A model generated the notes under the pieces. The model was not told where the DNA came from. It saw only the letters and a list, made by a program, of their open reading frames with translations, and did not search any database. The translations under genes were made by a program, and so were the position numbers. Below, in pieces: positions 46,370 through 49,829 of a DNA stretch of 49,829 nt (the stretch's first letter is position 1; each line of letters begins with the position of its first letter). The stretch is from Nitrospirota bacterium (GTDB taxonomy: Bacteria > Nitrospirota > Thermodesulfovibrionia > Thermodesulfovibrionales > UBA9159): the NCBI GenBank assembly GCA_023382175.1, contig JAMCQB010000061.1, positions 1-49,829 of the forward strand, read 5' to 3'.

Positions 46370-47812
46370 TTAGTCTCTATTATTCAGATTCCTCGTCACA
46401 AATCTGCTCACTTCTTCAGAGAGGGCCCGGACCATCTCGGCAGTGCAGAGGAAATAGTCGTCGTCCATCTGTTTGGAGACGCGGATGTCGCCCATATGCG
46501 TATTATCGCTGCTGACAAGAGGGAAGGCGAGCGTCATCGGTTTGCCGGGTTCTTCCCTGTTGTTGAAGGCATACACGGGGTTGTCAATATCCGGAATTTT
46601 GAGGTTTATCTCTGCGGAGCTGAAATTGTATTCCTGCATCAGTTCGGTGAGGTGGGACCAGAAGTCGTCAAGGGACTTGCTCTTTGCGGCGTTCCTCTTG
46701 AACCTTCTGATGACATAATTGAAGTATTTCCTTTTCCTTCCCACGGTGAAGTTTCTGTGCATCTCCTTTGCAATGGGCAGAAACTCGATGTAACCGAGCA
46801 TCCGCAAGCCGAAAACTGAAAGGGCCACGAGAAAGACAAGTCCCAGAAAACTAAAGTCCCTTTGCCTCTGAATTATGAGGAGTACTCCAATGAGAACAAA
46901 AATATTCAAAGAGTAAAGGACCAGTAGAACCTTTCTCTTGGAGAGCCCCTTTTCCAGAAGCTTGTGGTGGATATGCTCCTTGTCCGCCTCGCCGAGGGGC
47001 ACGCCCCGGTAAAAACGTCTGATAACGGCATAGAACATGTCCATAAGGGGCAGGCTGAAAGCGAGGATGGGGATCATCAATGTGGCAATGGCCGTGGCCT
47101 TGTGGGACGAGAGGATCGATACCGAGCCGAGGAAGAAGCCGAGGAAGAGGCTCCCTGAATCACCCATGAAGACAGTGGCAGGGGGGAAGTTATACCTGAG
47201 GAACCCGAGGAGACTCCCCACGAGGATCACATACGTCAACTGCATATGAAAATTGTTGCCCGATAATGAAAAAAGCGTTGCGGATATGAGGATGACAGTG
47301 CCGGCTGCAAGGCCGTCCAAGCCGTCGATGAGGTTGATCGCGTTGGTAATGACGATGATCCAGAGGACTGTTGCAGGCAGGCTCAGCCAGCTGAGATCGA
47401 TGGGACTGCCGAAGGGGTTGCTTATGATCGTAATGCGGATTCCCCATGCGTAGATGATGATGGCGGCGAGGATCTCCAGAAAGAGCTTGGTCCTGATCCT
47501 CGCGCCTTTGATGTCATCATAAGCGCCTGTCAGAAAAATGATCGTTGAGCCGATGAGAACGCCCACCATATTGTCATGGAAGGCATCCCATTCCCCCCTG
47601 GTGAGGGAGAATCCAAAGGGGATGACAAAGGCCAGGAATATGCCGATGCCGCCAAGACGCGGTATGACACCCGAATGCGCCCGCCTTCCAGTTCCCCTGT
47701 CCACGGCGCCGAGCTTGAAAGACAAGGGACGCATCAAGGGGACAAGAACGAGTGCAAGGGCACATGAAACAACAAAGTAGGAGAAGAAGTAATAGATGAG
47801 GGCTTTATTCAT
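46370..47812 (-). CDS. MraY/WecA-like undecaprenyl-phosphate sugar-1-phosphate transferase with a C-terminal cytoplasmic extension
   Basis: The 480-residue protein has about 11 membrane helices, the start motif RGTGRRAHSGVIPRLGGIGI, DDIKG, NAINLIDGLDGLAAG, FMGDSGSLFLGF and the HIHHKLLEKG loop, which favours the WecA group. It would transfer a sugar phosphate (typically GlcNAc-1-P) from UDP-sugar to undecaprenyl phosphate, starting an envelope glycan. Residues after about 345 form a soluble domain that ordinary WecA lacks. GalE and the nucleotidyltransferase nearby may serve the same glycan. Confidence 0.9.
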   Translation of the reverse strand: MNKALIYYFFSYFVVSCALALVLVPLMRPLSFKLGAVDRGTGRRAHSGVIPRLGGIGIFLAFVIPFGFSLTRGEWDAFHDNMVGVLIGSTIIFLTGAYDDIKGARIRTKLFLEILAAIIIYAWGIRITIISNPFGSPIDLSWLSLPATVLWIIVITNAINLIDGLDGLAAGTVILISATLFSLSGNNFHMQLTYVILVGSLLGFLRYNFPPATVFMGDSGSLFLGFFLGSVSILSSHKATAIATLMIPILAFSLPLMDMFYAVIRRFYRGVPLGEADKEHIHHKLLEKGLSKRKVLLVLYSLNIFVLIGVLLIIQRQRDFSFLGLVFLVALSVFGLRMLGYIEFLPIAKEMHRNFTVGRKRKYFNYVIRRFKRNAAKSKSLDDFWSHLTELMQEYNFSSAEINLKIPDIDNPVYAFNNREEPGKPMTLAFPLVSSDNTHMGDIRVSKQMDDDYFLCTAEMVRALSEEVSRFVTRNLNNRD

Positions 47813-47934
47813 GGGTCAAGGCATAGCCAATGATAAGAACCTTCAACCTCACCGGCTCGCCTGTCCGGATTCACCCGATCTGTTCTTACTGTCCGCCACG
47901 TGTGAGATTGCCGATTATTTCTTCCAGAACCGCT

Positions 47935-48090
47935 CTAAAATCCGGTCGGACCGGACAACGACTCCTGCAACGTGCTTGTGGTCTCTGAAAGCCAGACATC
48001 AATCTTTATTTCAGAGGAGATGATGAAGCCTGTTTGTGAATACTCTTCAACTGCCTTTGTGACTTCGGAAAGGTATTCAGTGAGATACAT
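47935..48090 (-). pseudogene. Truncated toxin-like small protein paired with upstream antitoxin-like gene
   Basis: The ATG at 48090 overlaps the end of the upstream gene by 14 bases. It encodes 51 residues starting MYLTEYLSEVTKAVEEYSQT and FIISSEIKIDVWLS, which resembles the N-terminus of DUF6516/TumE-type toxins (usually about 100 residues). The frame then stops (TAG 47937-47935). A different frame stays open beyond, suggesting a frameshift or truncation. The identification is tentative. Confidence 0.4.
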
Positions 48091-48370
48091 ACTCTATGTC
48101 TTTTAACTTCCGTAAATCCTCCCGAATCCTTTCTCTCATTTGCAATTCTCCCGCCCACTTTACATAGTCTTCGTCACCGCCCTTCAGGTTCTCAGCGGCA
48201 AAATCCCTTAAGAAAGCCTCCGAGGGCACCCTGTACTCCTCTTCGAATTTCCGAATCTCCCTCTCCGTCCTGCGCAAAGCCACCTCAAGCCGCTTTATCT
48301 CGGCCAGAATAGCGGTCTTCACCATCTCTTCCGTATCTTTTTCTTCCGATATGATCTTCAGTTTGCTCAC
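48077..48370 (-). CDS. Antitoxin-like coiled-coil protein (97 aa)
   Basis: The protein is almost wholly helical and charged (EIKRLEVALRRTEREIRKFEEEYRVPSEAFLRDF). Its layout matches the gene at 48631-48942: a coiled coil, then an F/Y-x-PSEAFL- or MSSEDFF-type turn, an acidic stretch, W-x-x-L-x-M and a terminal helix. The short-protein overlap downstream is typical of toxin-antitoxin pairs. I cannot assign a named family with certainty. Confidence 0.6.
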   Translation of the reverse strand: MSKLKIISEEKDTEEMVKTAILAEIKRLEVALRRTEREIRKFEEEYRVPSEAFLRDFAAENLKGGDEDYVKWAGELQMRERIREDLRKLKDIEYVSH

Positions 48371-48438
48371 AGTTCGCTCCTTGTACCGTTAAATCAGTAT
48401 AGCATAGAGAAACTTTCTTGTTTCCATAGTGCCAATCC

Positions 48439-48464
48439 TTGCACCCCGGAGGTGCAATTTTTTT
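48439..48464 (+). terminator. Intrinsic-terminator-like hairpin with no plus-strand gene upstream
   Basis: TTGCACC (48439-48445), loop CCGGA, GGTGCAA (48451-48457), then seven Ts. It is a textbook form on the plus strand, but the nearest plus-strand gene (galE) ends 3.5 kb away. It may belong to a mobile repeat or end an antisense transcript. Confidence 0.6.
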
Positions 48465-48488
48465 GGGGGGATCTACATGGATTCAGAA

Positions 48489-48506
48489 AATAGAACCGTC
48501 CCCTTT
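48489..48506. repeat. Direct repeat AATAGAACCGTCCCCTTT, copy 1
   Basis: This 18-base sequence recurs exactly at 49178-49195 in the same orientation. Its complement, AAAGGGGACGGTTCTATT, resembles dispersed elements seen near IS200/REP-associated transposases in other genomes; that link is from memory. Confidence 0.7.
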
Positions 48507-48508
48507 AC

Positions 48509-48634
48509 CTATTTTGCCTTTAGTCTAATATAACCGTCGGTGCTGGTTGTCTTCTTTTTAATGATTTCAAATCTGTCTATAGAGGGACTTTCATTAAGAG
48601 AAAGGACTATATCTTCAAGGTAGGTGTCAATCAT
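48509..48634 (-). pseudogene. Truncated TumE-like toxin (41 aa)
   Basis: Its ATG overlaps the upstream stop in ATGA (48634-48631). The product, MIDTYLEDIVLSLNESPSI then RFEIIKKKTTSTDGYIRLKAK, looks like the first third of a DUF6516/TumE-type toxin and then stops at TAG, directly next to the GGGGACGGTTCT repeat. Truncation by arrival of that repeat is a simple explanation. Confidence 0.45.
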
Positions 48635-48942
48635 TCAGATTTCAGAATGCTCAATCTTTCAGAAGCTCTCAGGTACATCTGATACAATGCAGACCATTCA
48701 AATAAATCAGCATTGTCTCCCAATTCTCCATTGCTGAATTTGCTGAAAAAATCTTCAGAACTCATTTTAAACCGTTCTTCGTAAACCTTAAGTTCTTCTT
48801 TTAATTCCTCCAGTTCTTTAGTTGTCTTTGCAATCTCATAAGAGATGATCTTGGAAATACCCTTCTCAAGATATTCATCACTCAGATTTTTCTCAAAGAT
48901 TTTCTCTAAACCTTTTATATTCAAAACCGTCATATTTTCCAC
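48631..48942 (-). CDS. Antitoxin-like coiled-coil protein (103 aa), paralogue of 48077-48370
   Basis: It is helical and acidic/basic (EIAKTTKELEELKEELKVYEERF), then MSSEDFFSKF, a short acidic loop, FEWSALYQMYLRASERL. The architecture parallels the protein at 48077-48370. The ribosome site and first codons (ATG at 48942 or 48933) lie in the left arm of a 27-bp inverted repeat. A truncated toxin-like frame follows with ATGA overlap. Confidence 0.6.
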   Translation of the reverse strand: MENMTVLNIKGLEKIFEKNLSDEYLEKGISKIISYEIAKTTKELEELKEELKVYEERFKMSSEDFFSKFSNGELGDNADLFEWSALYQMYLRASERLSILKSE

Positions 48943-49013
48943 CCCCTTTTTCTAACTATTCTACCACATCCTGTTTCCCGCGTATCAAAAGGGGGTGGAA
49001 AATATGACGGTTT
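48924..49013. repeat. Perfect 27-bp inverted repeat
   Basis: Left arm 48924-48950 and right arm 48987-49013 are exact reverse complements, with a 36-base spacer. The left arm holds the ribosome site and start of the antitoxin-like gene. The right arm repeats that signal on the plus strand (GGGGGTGG then ATGACG) ahead of a short frame that ends after 9 codons. Confidence 0.92.
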
Positions 49014-49741
49014 CAAAACAAAATTCTGCATGAAGGTGGTTCACTCCCGGTTACAGCGCTCACCACATCCAATTCAAGAAATGTCGAGGCGTACTCGAAT
49101 GAGGAAAAAATATCGGGACTACTCCGTATAGAAAACCACCTCATTCTCCCTGCGGGGATTGAGAAATTCGTGTGATAAATAGAACCGTCCCCTTTTTTCG
49201 GCATTTTATGGGGGAAAAAGGTCCGATGTTTGACATCTATGTTGCCGCCCCTGCCCTCTCCCCACATGGCGCCCACAAAATCACCGAAGCCGTCAACCGA
49301 AACCACTGCTGCCTCTTCAAAGGGAGAGACGAAGAGAGAACTTGCAAGATGCGCTATATGATGCTCTACGTTATGAATTACAGTTTTGAGTTTTGAGTTT
49401 TGAGTGTTGAATTCACTGCTGAGGAGTGATTTAATATCGCGGATCTTTGATGCGTTCTTGAGACGATCTTTAACCAGATCAAGAGAGGGGCGTTTGGAGA
49501 ATGCAAAAAAAGCCTTTCTGAGGAAGTTGGCTTTTGGATCTCGATTAACCGCAATGTGGTCTATGTCCTCAATTTTGGTCTTCGCCTCGTCCAAACAGTA
49601 CTTGATGGCCTCTGTCGGCAACCCGGCCCAGTGCTTAATTCTTGTAAACCGCTCCTCTTCAGCGGCAGCGATCAGTTGACCGTCAACGACAATACAGGCT
49701 GAAGAGTCGCCGTGGTAGGCGTTAAGGCCGAGGATCACCAT
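49013..49741 (-). pseudogene. Carbamoyltransferase (NodU/CmcH family), 5' part only
   Basis: The start ILGLNAYHGDSSACIVVDG, AAAEEERFTRIKH and the catalytic-site region NVEHHIAHLASSLF, VVSVDGFGDF match the N-terminal carbamoyltransferase domain. After about residue 178 (FFPHKMP) the frame is coded by the GGGGACGGTTCT repeat and unrelated sequence to TGA/TAA at 49013. The remaining 350 or so residues of a normal enzyme are missing. A TTTTGAG repeat (49382-49412) adds FNTQNSKLK just before the histidine motif. The gene is probably dead. Confidence 0.8.
49178..49195. repeat. Direct repeat AATAGAACCGTCCCCTTT, copy 2
   Basis: Identical to 48489-48506 and located exactly where the carbamoyltransferase loses family similarity. 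Confidence 0.7.
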
Positions 49742-49744
49742 TCT

Positions 49745-49825
49745 CTATTTTTCACCTGCAAGATGTCTGGCTATATTCACCACTTCATCAGAAATCCAAT
49801 ATCCCTGGTTTCTCAACTCATCAGG
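49745..49825 (-). CDS. 3' end of an unidentified gene upstream of the carbamoyltransferase (possible)
   Basis: A frame ending at TAG (49747-49745) encodes DELRNQGYWISDEVVNIARHLAGEK, which looks protein-like. It is blocked by a TAA at the very edge of the window (49828-49826), so it may be a remnant or need a GTG start. I do not recognise it. Confidence 0.25.
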   Translation of the reverse strand, partial: PDELRNQGYWISDEVVNIARHLAGEK

Positions 49826-49829
49826 TTAC

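Overview
The window reads as chromosomal DNA from an anaerobic or microaerophilic bacterium with a Gram-negative-type envelope: it carries a lipobox protein with an OmpA-like tail, a WecA-type initiator of envelope glycan, and two-subunit GlyQ/GlyS. An aldehyde:ferredoxin oxidoreductase with an accessory radical-SAM protein, a VorB-type 2-oxoacid:ferredoxin oxidoreductase subunit, a three-gene ferredoxin-rich glutamate synthase and a MamK-like actin suggest a Nitrospirota (Thermodesulfovibrionia) or deltaproteobacterial-type genome. This placement is inference; there is no rRNA gene in the window.

Layout. 0-1 kb: a gene tail and a nitroreductase. 0.9-15.3 kb, minus strand: hflX, an AhbD-like radical SAM, hemE, a histidine kinase, a receiver protein, a REC/HD-GYP protein, hemH, hemG, a DUF465 protein, ilvD, ilvB, ilvN and a Crp-type regulator. 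The kinase/receiver/HD-GYP set sits inside a haem operon. 15.4-25.2 kb: macro domain protein, vorB, glyQ-glyS, a small zinc-ribbon gene, two broken genes, rplM-rpsI-argC, a NifU-like protein, hemB and an IscA-like protein. 25.4-29.4 kb: a PhoU-like protein, then a tight three-gene unit: membrane-anchored N-acetylmuramoyl-L-alanine amidase, MamK-family actin, and a degenerate receiver-TM-SPOR protein. 29.6-34.9 kb: glutamate synthase in three overlapping genes, preceded by a possible attenuator. 35.1-35.9 kb: five tRNA genes (Pro-TGG, Arg-TCT, His-GTG, Arg-CCG, Lys-CTT). 36.2-39.9 kb: metalloenzyme-maturation radical SAM, a MoaD/ThiS-like protein, and AOR. 40.2-47.8 kb: lipoprotein, double-PilZ protein, host-attachment-family protein, galE, a nucleotidyltransferase and a WecA-like transferase. 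47.9-49.8 kb: a decayed region with two antitoxin/truncated-toxin-like pairs, a perfect 27-bp inverted repeat and a truncated carbamoyltransferase.

Two themes stand out. The first is the amidase / MamK-like actin / pseudo-receiver-SPOR unit, which looks like an envelope machine joining an actin filament to septal or denuded peptidoglycan; no magnetosome genes are present here. The second is a family of short, degenerate, low-complexity repeats and palindromes. They fill many intergenic spaces and also extend or interrupt reading frames without breaking them: hemH twice, the histidine kinase, the glutamate synthase fusion, vorB and the carbamoyltransferase.

All functional calls come from reading the sequence and recalled family motifs; no database search was run.
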